A DNA stretch of 64,000 bases from Puniceibacterium confluentis (GTDB lineage: Bacteria > Pseudomonadota > Alphaproteobacteria > Rhodobacterales > Rhodobacteraceae). A model generated the notes under the pieces. That model ran no database searches. It was not told the DNA's origin and was given only the letters and a program-made list of their open reading frames with translations. Positions 16,968 through 25,349 of the stretch are shown one piece after another (within the stretch, counting starts at the first letter, position 1; every line of letters begins with the position of its first letter). The stretch lies in contig NZ_VOJI01000002.1 of NCBI RefSeq assembly GCF_007923445.1, positions 62,001-126,000 of the forward strand, given 5' to 3'. The position numbers and the translations under genes were made by a program.

Positions 16968-17984
16968 TCAGTTGCTGACGCGGGACTTGGCCAGCGTGTC
17001 GTTCACCAGATCATAGAGCTCCTGCGCGGGCATGCCCTGGGCGCTCATCTCGGTGATCCAGGCCTGCTGGATCGGATCGCCGGCCACCTTCTTGAACTCT
17101 GCAAGCTGATCTTCGGAGATGGTGACCTTTTCAACACCCTTCTCCTCGAGCACCTCGTCCCAGCGCTTGAGAAGTTTTCCATAGTTTTCAATGTAGTATG
17201 CGATCGATTCGTCCACCGAACTGTCAAGCGCCCCGCGCTCGGCATCTGTCAGCGCGTCATAGGCGTCGATGTTCACCACGATCGGGCAATTCACCGTGCC
17301 GGGGTTCAGGTTCGCGGTCCACCAGTCAGCCTCGTTGATGGTGCCAAAGGAAAGATGCGCGTGCTGGGCAAAGGCAACCGTGTCGACAACGCCGGATTCC
17401 ATCGCCTGATAGGCCTCGGACGAGGTGACCGAGGTCGGCACACCGCCAACGGCGCGGAAGGCCTCGCCGATGCCACCGGTGGCACGCACCCGCATTCCTT
17501 CGAATTCGGCAATCTCGTCGCGCGGATCACCGGTGCCGACCAGGTTGTACTGTGGCATGGGCGACGTCATCAGCATCCGGGCGTTCCACTGCGCCATCTC
17601 CTTGGCCACGGCGGGGTGGGCATAGACGGCATGGCTCACGGCCACTTCCTCGGCCAGGGTATTCACGCCCATGAACGGCAGTTCCAGCACGGTGATCGCG
17701 CGATTCTTGTCCGGGTGATAGCCGGCGCAGAACTGGGCCATTTCGAAGGCACCGATGCTGATGCCATCAAGGTTCTCGGTATTTTTCGACAGGCCGCCAT
17801 AAGAGATGTTCATGGTGAACTCGCCATTGGTCTTCTGTTCGACCAGTTCGGCCAGCTTGTGCACATGTTCGGTAAAGGCACGGCGCTTGCCCCAAACCGA
17901 CACGTTCCATTCGGTTGCCATCGCTTCGGTCGCGATGCCAAGGCTCAGCGCTGCCACGGTCAGTTTGGCTGCGGTATTTTTCAT
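16968..17984 (-). CDS. dctP: TRAP transporter solute-binding protein (DctP family)
   Basis: A 338-residue periplasmic binding protein. Residues 1-23 are a signal peptide (cleavage after EAMA), followed by the mature start TEWNVSVWGKRR. The conserved arginine of the family that holds the solute carboxylate is expected in EFEGMRVRATGG (about 180-190). The start at 17984 is chosen for the GGGAGG motif 9 bases upstream. First gene of dctP-dctQ-dctM. The ligand cannot be assigned from sequence; no catabolic genes adjoin it. Confidence 0.92.
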   Translation of the reverse strand: MKNTAAKLTVAALSLGIATEAMATEWNVSVWGKRRAFTEHVHKLAELVEQKTNGEFTMNISYGGLSKNTENLDGISIGAFEMAQFCAGYHPDKNRAITVLELPFMGVNTLAEEVAVSHAVYAHPAVAKEMAQWNARMLMTSPMPQYNLVGTGDPRDEIAEFEGMRVRATGGIGEAFRAVGGVPTSVTSSEAYQAMESGVVDTVAFAQHAHLSFGTINEADWWTANLNPGTVNCPIVVNIDAYDALTDAERGALDSSVDESIAYYIENYGKLLKRWDEVLEEKGVEKVTISEDQLAEFKKVAGDPIQQAWITEMSAQGMPAQELYDLVNDTLAKSRVSN

Positions 17985-18374
17985 TTTTCGTCCTCCCGGT
18001 TGAATGGCGGTGTGTCCCGCCTGAACTGGAAAACCTAAAGGATCGCGGGACAGGCGCAACCCTGATGCTGCGCGCGGTTCCCCAATGCGCGGGTCACGTA
18101 ACGTCGCCCGGCAGTGATTCTGCCGACAGAATACCCGGGGTTGGCCCGGCAAGCGTCACCGTCACATGGCAAGGTCCGGACTGGCTGCAATCCGAGGTTC
18201 ACCAGCGGACACGGTCACCAGTCGCGGGAACCGAGCCTGCCTTTATTAACGAAATCAGGGCCTTGTGTTAACCTTTGCAGTCAAAAGATGCGCATTTGAC
18301 AGGCTTTTCCGAAGTTCGGCGCCAGATTTGTGATATCGTAACCTTTCAAGGACTTGCAACGAAAGGAACCCAAG
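17985..18374. other. 390-base intergenic region between divergent dctP and the 161-residue hypothetical gene
   Basis: It must hold the promoter of dctP on one strand and that of the hypothetical gene on the other. A TTGACA lies at about 18296 on the plus strand, but no convincing -10 follows at the proper distance. A GGAAC near 18231 has no CGTT at 16-17 bases. No further gene, RNA or repeat is seen. Confidence 0.4.
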
Positions 18375-18860
18375 ATGCAATTCTCGGTCCTTCCCCCTTG
18401 GGCCGCCCCCCTTTCCACCGGGCACCCGTTTGGCCTGCCGGACGTGAACAGCCGGACCAAGAGCGTGACACACGTGCCTGCGGTGACGCAGCAATCGTTC
18501 GGCGACACCGGGTCGACACAGGAAAAATCGCCGACGCGGTTCTGGAAACCCGTCGGCGGCAAGGGCGATGATCAGCACCATGTCGCACCGCCCTCGATCA
18601 TCCAGCTCAAGATCAGCGAGATGCTCGACCGGCAGGCTCAGCGCCTGTCCGGACCGGACGGAACGCAGGATGCGGAGCCGGTGCCGCGAACAGATAATGC
18701 CGAAGAAACGGCGGCGCTTCTGCCGCCCGGGCCATGGAGCGCCGGCCCTGCGCCGGAACAACCCGCGGCAGCCCCCGTGACCGGCTATGGCCAGCTGTCG
18801 GCTCTGTCACGGGATGAAGGCCCGTCCCGCGAGAAAACCCAATCCGACGCGTCGGCCTGA
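18375..18860 (+). CDS. hypothetical protein, proline-rich, 161 residues
   Basis: Not recognised as a known family. The protein lacks a signal peptide and membrane helices, starts MQFSVLPPWAAPLSTGHPFG, and is rich in proline, serine, glutamate and glutamine, so most of it should be disordered. The only helical stretch that looks ordered is PPSIIQLKISEMLDRQAQRL (about 73-92). Codon usage matches neighbouring genes, and AAAGGA precedes the ATG at 18375. It is co-directional with accB, which lies 179 bases downstream. In many relatives aroQ occupies the place before accB; it is not here. Confidence 0.55.
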   Translation: MQFSVLPPWAAPLSTGHPFGLPDVNSRTKSVTHVPAVTQQSFGDTGSTQEKSPTRFWKPVGGKGDDQHHVAPPSIIQLKISEMLDRQAQRLSGPDGTQDAEPVPRTDNAEETAALLPPGPWSAGPAPEQPAAAPVTGYGQLSALSRDEGPSREKTQSDASA

Positions 18861-19039
18861 TCCGCTCGGGATCTCGCTCGCAATCTTCGATGCCTGTTGC
18901 GGCTCTGCAGCATTCGCCGGGGCGGAGAAAACGACGCGGTCACAGCATCGCTTTTCATGGCCGGACTGATGTCCTATAAGCGGGCAACCGCACGCGCAGC
19001 CTCGGGGGCATGACGCGACAGGAATCGGGCGAGGATGGC

Positions 19040-19531
19040 ATGACAAAAAAAACCTACGACACTGACGTGGCCTTTATTCAGGCCCTCGCAGAACTGCTGC
19101 GGGAAAACGACCTGACCGAAGTTCAGGTGAAACGCGACTATGGCGCTGACGACAGCCTGAACGTCCGGGTGAGCCGCATGCAACCGGCGCCGCTGGCCCC
19201 TGCCTACGCCCCGCCTCCTGCCATGGCCCACCCTGGCAGTGCTCCGGCAGAGAGATCCGCGCCGTCGGCGGACGTCGCCGAAGACCCCGCCGCCCATCCC
19301 GGGGCCGTCACCTCGCCAATGGTCGGGACGGTCTACATGCAGGGTGAACCGGGCGCACCTGCCTTCATCCGCGTCGGACAACAGGTTTCAGAGGGCGACA
19401 CGCTGCTGATCGTCGAGGCGATGAAAACTATGAACCACATCCCGGCCCCGCGTTCGGGCAGCGTCAAACGCATTCTGGTCGAAGATGGCGCGCCGGTGGA
19501 ATACGGCTCGCCGCTTGTGATTCTCGAATAA
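19040..19531 (+). CDS. accB: acetyl-CoA carboxylase biotin carboxyl carrier protein
   Basis: A 163-residue BCCP. An N-terminal helical part (1-45) is joined by an alanine/proline-rich linker (48-85) to the biotinyl domain (88-163). VEAMKTMN places the biotinylated lysine at 129. It carries CO2 between AccC and the carboxyltransferase in the first step of fatty-acid synthesis. The start at 19040 has GAGG just before it. accC begins nine bases after its stop, so they form an operon. Confidence 0.95.
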   Translation: MTKKTYDTDVAFIQALAELLRENDLTEVQVKRDYGADDSLNVRVSRMQPAPLAPAYAPPPAMAHPGSAPAERSAPSADVAEDPAAHPGAVTSPMVGTVYMQGEPGAPAFIRVGQQVSEGDTLLIVEAMKTMNHIPAPRSGSVKRILVEDGAPVEYGSPLVILE

Positions 19532-19540
19532 GGCCAGGCA

Positions 19541-20893
19541 ATGTTTGACAAGATCCTGATCGCAAACCGCGGAGAAATCGCCCTTCGCGTGATCCGTGCC
19601 TGCCGTGAAATGGGCATCAAGTCGGTCGCGGTGCATTCCACCGCCGACAGTGACGCAATGCATGTGCGCATGGCCGACGAAACCATCTGTATCGGCCCGC
19701 CGCCTTCGACCGACAGCTATCTGTTGATTCCCGCGATCATATCGGCCTGCGAAGTCACCGGCGCCCAGGCGATCCATCCCGGATACGGCTTTCTCTCCGA
19801 AAACGCGAAGTTCGTGCAGATTGTCGAAGACCACGGGCTGACCTTCATCGGGCCGACCGCCGAACATATCCGGGTAATGGGTGACAAGATCACCGCCAAG
19901 GACACGATGAAGGCGCTGGGCGTGCCCTGCGTTCCCGGCTCCGAGGGCGGCGTTCCCGATCTTGAAACCGCCAGAATGGTCGGTGCCGAGATCGGCTATC
20001 CCGTGATCATCAAAGCCACTGCCGGCGGAGGCGGACGCGGCATGAAGGTGGCACGGAACGAAACCGAAATGGAACGCGCCTTCCTGACCGCCCGCTCGGA
20101 GGCCAAGGCGGCCTTCGGCAACGACGAAGTCTATATCGAAAAATACCTGACAACCCCGCGTCATATCGAAATTCAGGTTTTTGGCGACGGCAAAGGCGGC
20201 GCGGTGCACCTGGGCGAACGCGACTGCTCGCTGCAGCGCCGCCATCAGAAGGTGTTCGAAGAAGCCCCCGGCCCCTGCATCACCGAAGAGGAGCGCGCGC
20301 GCATCGGCAAGGTCTGCTCCGATGCCGTGGCAAAGATCGACTATGCCGGTGCTGGCACGGTCGAGTTCCTGTACGAGAATGGCGAATTTTACTTTATCGA
20401 AATGAACACCCGGCTGCAGGTGGAACATCCTGTGACCGAAGGCATCTTTGGCGTCGATCTTGTGCGCGAACAGATCCGGGTGGCCGCAGGCCTGCCGATG
20501 TCCTTCCGTCAGGAAGATCTCGTCATCAACGGACACGCGATCGAGGTCCGTATCAATGCGGAAAAGTTGCCAAACTTCTCACCCTCGCCGGGCAGGATCA
20601 CCCAATATCACGCACCGGGTGGGCTCGGGGTGCGCATCGATTCCGCTTTGTACGACGGGTACAGAATTCCGCCCTATTACGATAGCCTGATCGGCAAACT
20701 CATCGTGCACGGCCGTGACCGGACCGAAGCGCTGGCGCGGCTCAACCGTGCCTTGGGCGAACTGATCGTGGATGGGGTCGATACGACGATTCCGCTGTTT
20801 CATGCCCTGCTGCAAGAGCCGGACATTCATTCGGGAGACTACAACATCCACTGGCTGGAACACTGGCTGGAACAGGCGCTGAAACCCAGTTGA
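19541..20893 (+). CDS. accC: acetyl-CoA carboxylase, biotin carboxylase subunit
   Basis: A 450-residue ATP-grasp enzyme that carboxylates biotin on AccB using ATP and bicarbonate. The N-terminal biotin-carboxylase fold ([14 protein letters not shown]), the glycine-rich ATP loop [12 protein letters not shown] (about 155-166) and the catalytic segment [16 protein letters not shown] (near 285-300) are all intact. Length is normal. The gene follows accB closely and is followed by a pair of perfect hairpins before aat. Confidence 0.97.
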   Translation: MFDKILIANRGEIALRVIRACREMGIKSVAVHSTADSDAMHVRMADETICIGPPPSTDSYLLIPAIISACEVTGAQAIHPGYGFLSENAKFVQIVEDHGLTFIGPTAEHIRVMGDKITAKDTMKALGVPCVPGSEGGVPDLETARMVGAEIGYPVIIKATAGGGGRGMKVARNETEMERAFLTARSEAKAAFGNDEVYIEKYLTTPRHIEIQVFGDGKGGAVHLGERDCSLQRRHQKVFEEAPGPCITEEERARIGKVCSDAVAKIDYAGAGTVEFLYENGEFYFIEMNTRLQVEHPVTEGIFGVDLVREQIRVAAGLPMSFRQEDLVINGHAIEVRINAEKLPNFSPSPGRITQYHAPGGLGVRIDSALYDGYRIPPYYDSLIGKLIVHGRDRTEALARLNRALGELIVDGVDTTIPLFHALLQEPDIHSGDYNIHWLEHWLEQALKPS

Positions 20894-20917
20894 CGTACAC
20901 CGGTTGTCAGGCGGCGC

Positions 20918-20966
20918 CCAAGACTTTTCAAAAAAGTCTTGGCAAAAGTTTTCGCAAAACTTTTGC
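20918..20966. repeat. tandem perfect hairpins between accC and aat
   Basis: First hairpin: CCAAGACTTTT (20918-20928), loop CAA, AAAAGTCTTGG (20932-20942), 11 bp. Second hairpin: CAAAAGTTTT (20943-20952), loop CGC, AAAACTTTTG (20956-20965), 10 bp. They touch end to end and are AT-rich in a GC-rich genome. They lie 25 bases after the accC stop and end 13 bases before the GTG start of aat. They may end accC transcription or fold the aat leader. Confidence 0.7.
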
Positions 20967-20978
20967 TCGCGCCGTGCT

Positions 20979-21614
20979 GTGACGCTGTCGCCGGAACTGC
21001 TGTTACAGGCTTATCGAAGCGGCATTTTTCCAATGTCCGAGAGCCGTACAGACCCTGACATATTCTGGGTCGATCCGCAGCGGCGCGGCATCTTTCCGCT
21101 GGACCGGTTCCATGTGTCACGCAGCCTTGGCCGCAAGCTCAGGCGGGGCACATATTCCGCAACTGTGGATGCCGAGTTCGAAGCTGTGATCGACGCCTGC
21201 GCCGCGCGCTCCGAGACCTGGATTAATGCCGAGATCCGAGCGCTTTATGTCACCCTGTTTGCCCGGGGAGAGGCCCATTCACTGGAAATCTGGCAGGATG
21301 GGCAGCTCGTGGGTGGGGTTTATGGCGTGACTTTCGGGACAGCATTCTGTGGAGAGTCCATGTTTTCGCACCAGCGCGATGGCTCCAAGCTGGCGTTGAC
21401 ATGGCTTGTAGACCATCTCCGGCGCACCGGATTTACCTTGTTCGACACCCAGTTCCTGACACCACATCTCGCCTCACTTGGCGCCGTCGAGATAAGTCGC
21501 GCCGCATATCATGCGCTGCTGAAAAAAGCGCTGGAAAACACGGCGGATTTTGCCGGGACGCCAGTGGCGACCTCAGGTCACGACGTCTGGCAACGCATGA
21601 CCCAGACATCGTAA
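20979..21614 (+). CDS. aat: leucyl/phenylalanyl-tRNA-protein transferase
   Basis: A 211-residue enzyme that adds Leu or Phe from tRNA to proteins with N-terminal Arg/Lys, making them N-end rule substrates for ClpAP. Family motifs are YRSGIFPMSE (about 12-21), the FWVDPQRRGIFPLD segment, GGVYGVTFGTAFCGESMFS (near 110-128) and DTQFLTPHLASLGAVEISR. The GTG at 20979 is chosen since the frame upstream runs through the hairpins. Its 3' end overlaps the opposing DUF2155 gene by 37 bases. Confidence 0.92.
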   Translation: MTLSPELLLQAYRSGIFPMSESRTDPDIFWVDPQRRGIFPLDRFHVSRSLGRKLRRGTYSATVDAEFEAVIDACAARSETWINAEIRALYVTLFARGEAHSLEIWQDGQLVGGVYGVTFGTAFCGESMFSHQRDGSKLALTWLVDHLRRTGFTLFDTQFLTPHLASLGAVEISRAAYHALLKKALENTADFAGTPVATSGHDVWQRMTQTS

Positions 21615-22039
21615 CGCGGATGGTCCACGGCATTCAGCGCAGGGGCAGACGCGACCATCCAGCCGCGAAACACCGGATCCGCCTTGCCAGCCTCGCGGAT
21701 GGTCACAAACGCATAGGCATCCCCGGACGGATTGCCTTCGGGGTACCGGCAGTCCCCCAGTTCGACCTCGATCCGTCCCAGCGCCTGTCGGGCTCCGTTC
21801 GAGAGCTGAATGTCCGTCACCTTGCCGCTGAGCTTGTCAAGCGCCCGAAGCGTGGCCCCGGGCGCATCGGTCACCGCCTCCTGGGCCCTGGCCGCTGTGC
21901 CAAGAAGGACCAGCAGCAGCGGTGCCAGCCGCAAGACCCGCCGCACCGCGCCGGTTTGCAGCAACAGCGAAGGCCGTCGCTTGCCTCCACGCCAGAGCTG
22001 TCCGGAGTGGGATCGGGTCACAAGTGTGCGTGTGGACAT
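21578..22039 (-). CDS. DUF2155 domain protein
   Basis: A secreted protein of about 153 residues; the first 50 are a long, arginine-rich n-region and a hydrophobic segment (LAPLLLVLLGTAARA) ending in a likely cleavage site. The conserved DUF2155 body (about 60-150) includes DKLSGKVTDIQL, the FRGWMVASAPALNAVDHPRYDVWV core and two cysteines (in GDCRYPE and VMRCQ) that may pair. Function unknown; the family is restricted largely to alphaproteobacteria and found beside the NDUFA12 gene as here, four bases away. A shorter start downstream is possible, as the N-terminus is unusually long. Confidence 0.85.
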   Translation of the reverse strand: MSTRTLVTRSHSGQLWRGGKRRPSLLLQTGAVRRVLRLAPLLLVLLGTAARAQEAVTDAPGATLRALDKLSGKVTDIQLSNGARQALGRIEVELGDCRYPEGNPSGDAYAFVTIREAGKADPVFRGWMVASAPALNAVDHPRYDVWVMRCQTS

Positions 22040-22043
22040 GCGC

Positions 22044-22427
22044 CTATTCCGGTCTCCAGGCCTCGTAGTCGCTCCGCTCGACCGGGACCGGGCGACGGAT
22101 GGAGCCTGCCGGGACGTAGGCCTGAGCCGTGCCCGTCAGGTTTTCCTGGTGCGGTTTTTCCCAGACCTTGTGTGTCATTGGCCGTTCGGTCGGTGGCTCC
22201 TGATAGGTGTGATGCAGCCAGCCATGCCATTCCGCGCCGATTCGGCTTGCTTCGGCTTCACCGTTGAAAATCACCCAGCGGCGTTTGCCGTCCTTGGACT
22301 GGAAAAACACGTTGCCCTGGGCGTCGTCGCCCACCCGTTGGCCGTAGCGCCACGTATAGAGCTGAGTGTTCAGCGTTTGGCCGTTCCACCATGTCGCAGC
22401 GCGCAGGAGGGTGCTCAGAATACCCAT
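22044..22427 (-). CDS. NADH:ubiquinone oxidoreductase accessory subunit, NDUFA12 family
   Basis: A 127-residue homologue of the mitochondrial complex I 17.2-kDa (B17.2/NDUFA12) subunit, kept in alphaproteobacteria. The typical core [21 protein letters not shown] is followed by [15 protein letters not shown] and HGWLHH. It should bind the junction of the complex I matrix and membrane arms or aid assembly; the main nuo operon is elsewhere. It is four bases upstream of the DUF2155 gene and probably co-transcribed. Confidence 0.93.
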   Translation of the reverse strand: MGILSTLLRAATWWNGQTLNTQLYTWRYGQRVGDDAQGNVFFQSKDGKRRWVIFNGEAEASRIGAEWHGWLHHTYQEPPTERPMTHKVWEKPHQENLTGTAQAYVPAGSIRRPVPVERSDYEAWRPE

Positions 22428-22497
22428 GGATCACTCCTCTGAAGGTCTTGCCCCTCTATGACTCATCCGGGGTTGAACGTCCAGCGTGGCCGCGCCA

Positions 22498-22523
22498 CCG
22501 GTCCGGGTCAATGCGCGGACCGG
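22498..22523 (-). other. hairpin downstream of ridA
   Basis: CCGGTCCG (22498-22505) and CGGACCGG (22516-22523) form a perfect 8-bp stem starting 18 bases past the ridA stop. There is no T-run, so a terminator role is only tentative. Confidence 0.35.
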
Positions 22524-22540
22524 CGCGCGGGTCGGCGGCT

Positions 22541-22909
22541 TCAGGTCGGTGCCGGCACCAATGCCGTCAGTTCGATCTCGATGCGGTATTTGGCGTCGAT
22601 CAGACCGCATTCGATCATTGTCGCCGCGGGCGGGTTTTCCCCAAAGGTCTCGGCAAGGATCGGCCAGCATTTCTCGAAGTCCGCCGCGGCGGGGAGGTAA
22701 TAGGTCACGCGCACGGCGTCAGAGAATCCCGCGCCTGCCTGACGCAGTGCCCAGCCGATTGTCCCAAGCGCGGTGCGGCACTGCTCCTCGACGGTGTCAC
22801 CCTGCCCCACGGTGCCTGCAACATGCACAAACCCGCCCGCCACCACCGCGCGGCAGTAGCCGATCTTTTCTTCGAACGGGCTACCGGAATGAATGCGTCT
22901 GATCGTCAT
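22541..22909 (-). CDS. RidA/YjgF family protein
   Basis: A 122-residue member of the RidA family, which deaminates reactive enamine/imine intermediates; this subgroup is not the archetypal RidA, so the substrate is open. The fold signature GGFVHVAGTVGQG (about 24-36) and the C-terminal AKYRIEIELTALVP with its arginine are present. The ATG at 22909 has AAGGG seven bases upstream; the longer frame has no such site. It stands between NDUFA12 and clpX on the same strand, separated from clpX by a strong terminator. Confidence 0.87.
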   Translation of the reverse strand: MTIRRIHSGSPFEEKIGYCRAVVAGGFVHVAGTVGQGDTVEEQCRTALGTIGWALRQAGAGFSDAVRVTYYLPAAADFEKCWPILAETFGENPPAATMIECGLIDAKYRIEIELTALVPAPT

Positions 22910-22993
22910 ATGAAGCCCTTTCTGGCCCTTAAAGTTGTCTGGAATCAACGCGCTGTCGGGCGTGCTGTCAACAATCCTTCGGTATCGACCACG

Positions 22994-23022
22994 AAAAAGG
23001 GCGGGAAAACTCCCGCCCTTTT
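22994..23022 (-). terminator. Rho-independent terminator of clpX
   Basis: GGGCGGGA (22999-23006) and TCCCGCCC (23011-23018) form the stem with a 4-base loop. A-tracts and T-tracts flank it on both sides, so on the minus strand a TTTTT run follows directly. It lies 22 bases after the clpX stop. The symmetry could allow it to work in both directions. Confidence 0.85.
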
Positions 23023-23043
23023 GTAGATCCAGGTGTGTGCCGT

Positions 23044-24309
23044 TCAGCCCGCAGTGGCAGGCTCTTTCTTCTGATCCGCATAGATCATCAGCGGCTTTGC
23101 ATCCGAAGTGACCGCCTCTTCGTTGACCACAACTTCGATGACCTCATCCATGCCCGGCAATTCGAACATGGTTTCCAGCAGGATCGCCTCGAGAATGGAC
23201 CGCAGGCCGCGGGCACCGGTCTTGCGGGCAATGGCCCGCTTGGCGATCGCCGTCAGCGCGTCGTCGGTAAAGGTCAGCGCGGTGTCTTCCATCTCGAAGA
23301 GACGCTGGTACTGCTTGACCAGCGCATTCTTGGGCTGGGTCAGAATGGTGACAAGCGCATCCTCGTCCAGATCCTCGAGTGTCGCCAGAACCGGCAGACG
23401 GCCGACAAACTCGGGGATCAGGCCAAACTTCAGCAGATCCTCGGGTTCGAGATCCTTGAACACCTCGCCCACGCCACGGGCATCGACATCGCGCACATCG
23501 GCACCAAAGCCCATGGCCGAGCCTTTGCCACGCTGCGAGATGATGCGGTCCAGACCGGCAAACGCGCCACCACAGATGAACAGGATATTGGTCGTGTCCA
23601 CTTGCAGGAATTCCTGTTGCGGATGCTTGCGTCCGCCCTGCGGCGGCACAGAGGCCACTGTGCCTTCCATCAGCTTGAGCAGGGCCTGCTGAACCCCCTC
23701 GCCCGACACGTCGCGGGTGATCGAGGGGTTTTCGGACTTGCGGGTGATCTTGTCGACTTCATCGATATAGACAATGCCGCGCTGCGCCCGCTCGACGTTG
23801 TATTCCGACGACTGCAGAAGTTTCAGGATGATGTTTTCGACATCTTCGCCGACATAGCCTGCTTCGGTGAGGGTTGTCGCATCCGCCATGGTAAACGGCA
23901 CATCCAGAATCCGCGCCAAGGTCTGCGCCAGCAGCGTCTTGCCACAGCCGGTGGGGCCGATCAGCAGGATGTTGGACTTGGACAGTTCGATGTCGTTCGT
24001 CTTCTGACTGTGGTTCAGACGCTTGTAATGGTTGTGGACCGCAACCGACAATACACGCTTGGCCATCATCTGGCCGATCACATAGTCATCCAGCACGGAA
24101 CAGATTTCGCGCGGGGTCGGCACGCCGTCAGCGGCCTTCAGGCCAGAGCCTTTGGTCTCTTCCCGAATGATGTCCATGCACAGCTCGACACATTCGTCGC
24201 AGATGAACACGGTCGGGCCGGCGATCAGCTTGCGCACCTCGTGCTGGCTTTTTCCGCAAAAGCTGCAGTAAAGGGTGTTCTTGCTGTCACCGCCAGAATT
24301 CGTCGCCAT
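23044..24309 (-). CDS. clpX: ClpX, ATP-dependent unfoldase of the ClpXP protease
   Basis: A 421-residue AAA+ protein. The N-terminal zinc domain has four cysteines (15, 18, 37, 40) for substrate and adaptor binding. Walker A is GPTGCGKT (118-125), Walker B is VYIDEVDK, and the IGF-like ClpP-binding loop region and sensor-2 ([10 protein letters not shown]) follow. It unfolds tagged proteins and feeds them to ClpP. clpP lies 160 bases upstream on the same strand with a hairpin between, the usual order. Confidence 0.98.
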   Translation of the reverse strand: MATNSGGDSKNTLYCSFCGKSQHEVRKLIAGPTVFICDECVELCMDIIREETKGSGLKAADGVPTPREICSVLDDYVIGQMMAKRVLSVAVHNHYKRLNHSQKTNDIELSKSNILLIGPTGCGKTLLAQTLARILDVPFTMADATTLTEAGYVGEDVENIILKLLQSSEYNVERAQRGIVYIDEVDKITRKSENPSITRDVSGEGVQQALLKLMEGTVASVPPQGGRKHPQQEFLQVDTTNILFICGGAFAGLDRIISQRGKGSAMGFGADVRDVDARGVGEVFKDLEPEDLLKFGLIPEFVGRLPVLATLEDLDEDALVTILTQPKNALVKQYQRLFEMEDTALTFTDDALTAIAKRAIARKTGARGLRSILEAILLETMFELPGMDEVIEVVVNEEAVTSDAKPLMIYADQKKEPATAG

Positions 24310-24430
24310 ATCGCACCTTTCTCGGCTTTCGTCACCGCCTGGCCGGACCCCGAATTGCGGAAATCACACGCCAGCCGCCAAGTTCCTGTCAGCTTAGGAC
24401 AGGCATTTCCGCTCTACAATCGCAAAGTTC

Positions 24431-24456
24431 GCCGCAAGGGGGCTTCCCCCTGCGGC
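24431..24456 (-). other. hairpin between clpP and clpX
   Basis: GCCGCA-A-GGGGG pairs with CCCCC-TGCGGC around loop CTT, an 11-bp stem with one bulged A, 13 bases after the clpP stop. It may attenuate read-through into clpX. The rest of this 160-base gap would hold any clpX promoter. Confidence 0.45.
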
Positions 24457-24469
24457 ACCCCCTGCGCGA

Positions 24470-25099
24470 TCAGGACTTCGCGTCTTCCACGGCTTCCCGG
24501 TTCGTCACGATTTCGTCGATATGACCCCATTCCTTCGCCTCTTCGGGCGACATGAAGTTGTCACGGTCCAGCGCCTTTTCGACGGCCTTCTTGGTCTGGC
24601 CGGTGTGTTTCACGTAAATGTCATAGAGCCGGTCTTTGAGCTTTTGCGTTTCGGCGGCGTGGATCATGATGTCCGATGCCTGTCCCTGGTAGCCGCCCGA
24701 GGGCTGATGCACCATGATGCGGCTGTTGGGCAGGGAAAAGCGCATGCCCTTTTCGCCACCGGCCAGCAGAACCGAGCCCATCGACGCGGCCTGACCGATG
24801 CACAGCGTGCTGACCTTGGGCTTGATGTACTGCATGGTGTCGTAGATCGACAGACCCGAAGTCACCACGCCACCGGGCGAATTGATGTAGAGGCTGATTT
24901 CCTTGCTCGGGTTTTCGGCCTCGAGGTGCAGCAGCTGCGCCACGATCAGATGGCTCATCCCGTCGTGGATCGGACCGTTGATGAAAATGATCCGTTCCTT
25001 GAGCAAGCGCGAGAAAATGTCATAAGCCCGTTCGCCGCGGCTGGTCTGTTCGACCACCATGGGAACGAGGTTCATGTAGGTTTCAACTGGATCTCTCAT
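24470..25099 (-). CDS. clpP: ClpP, ATP-dependent protease proteolytic subunit
   Basis: A 209-residue serine protease forming the barrel of ClpXP. The catalytic triad is complete: Ser106 in QAASMGS, His131 in MVHQPSGG and Asp180 in [16 protein letters not shown] (73-80) is the oxyanion-hole strand. The sequence starts [24 protein letters not shown], giving a short propeptide. The 250 bases upstream separate it from the end of the sox cluster. Confidence 0.98.
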   Translation of the reverse strand: MRDPVETYMNLVPMVVEQTSRGERAYDIFSRLLKERIIFINGPIHDGMSHLIVAQLLHLEAENPSKEISLYINSPGGVVTSGLSIYDTMQYIKPKVSTLCIGQAASMGSVLLAGGEKGMRFSLPNSRIMVHQPSGGYQGQASDIMIHAAETQKLKDRLYDIYVKHTGQTKKAVEKALDRDNFMSPEEAKEWGHIDEIVTNREAVEDAKS

Positions 25100-25264
25100 A
25101 TCGGCCTGCCTGCTGCTGTGTTTGAAGTGTCTAGCGTCTTGCGATTACCAGAGTCTTAGTGTCGGGCTTCGACCCCCGCAAGGGGCCGACATCAAATAGG
25201 GGTCCGCCGGGGCGCGCGCAAGCACCTGCCCCCTGTCGAACACGGTACTGCGATGTCGCATTTC

Positions 25265-25310
25265 GGCCCGGACAACAAGTCCGGGCCCGGCCTTTTGCAA
25301 GACCGGGCCC
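25265..25310. terminator. GC hairpins between soxD and clpP
   Basis: GGCCCGGAC (25265-25273) and GTCCGGGCC (25279-25287) form a perfect 9-bp stem. A second, overlapping one uses GGCCCGG and CCGGGCC (to 25309) around CCTTTTGCAAGA. They lie about 60 bases beyond the soxD stop. No T-run, but their place suits the end of the sox transcript. Confidence 0.45.
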
Positions 25311-25349
25311 GGGCAGAGGGCGGCATGGCGTGTTACGTCCCTGTGCGGA

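Noticed and set aside
16125-18038. 637-codon plus-strand frame opposite dctQ and dctP
   Set aside because: Antisense to three clear TRAP genes and of shadow-like composition; no own ribosome site.
18226-18255. GGAAC near 18231 as an EcfG promoter for the hypothetical gene
   Set aside because: The bases at 16 and 17 positions downstream are not CGTT or a single mismatch of it, so the match is not better than chance.
22441-22540. Possible small gene between NDUFA12 and ridA
   Set aside because: No frame with a start, ribosome site and protein-like composition; only a hairpin is visible.
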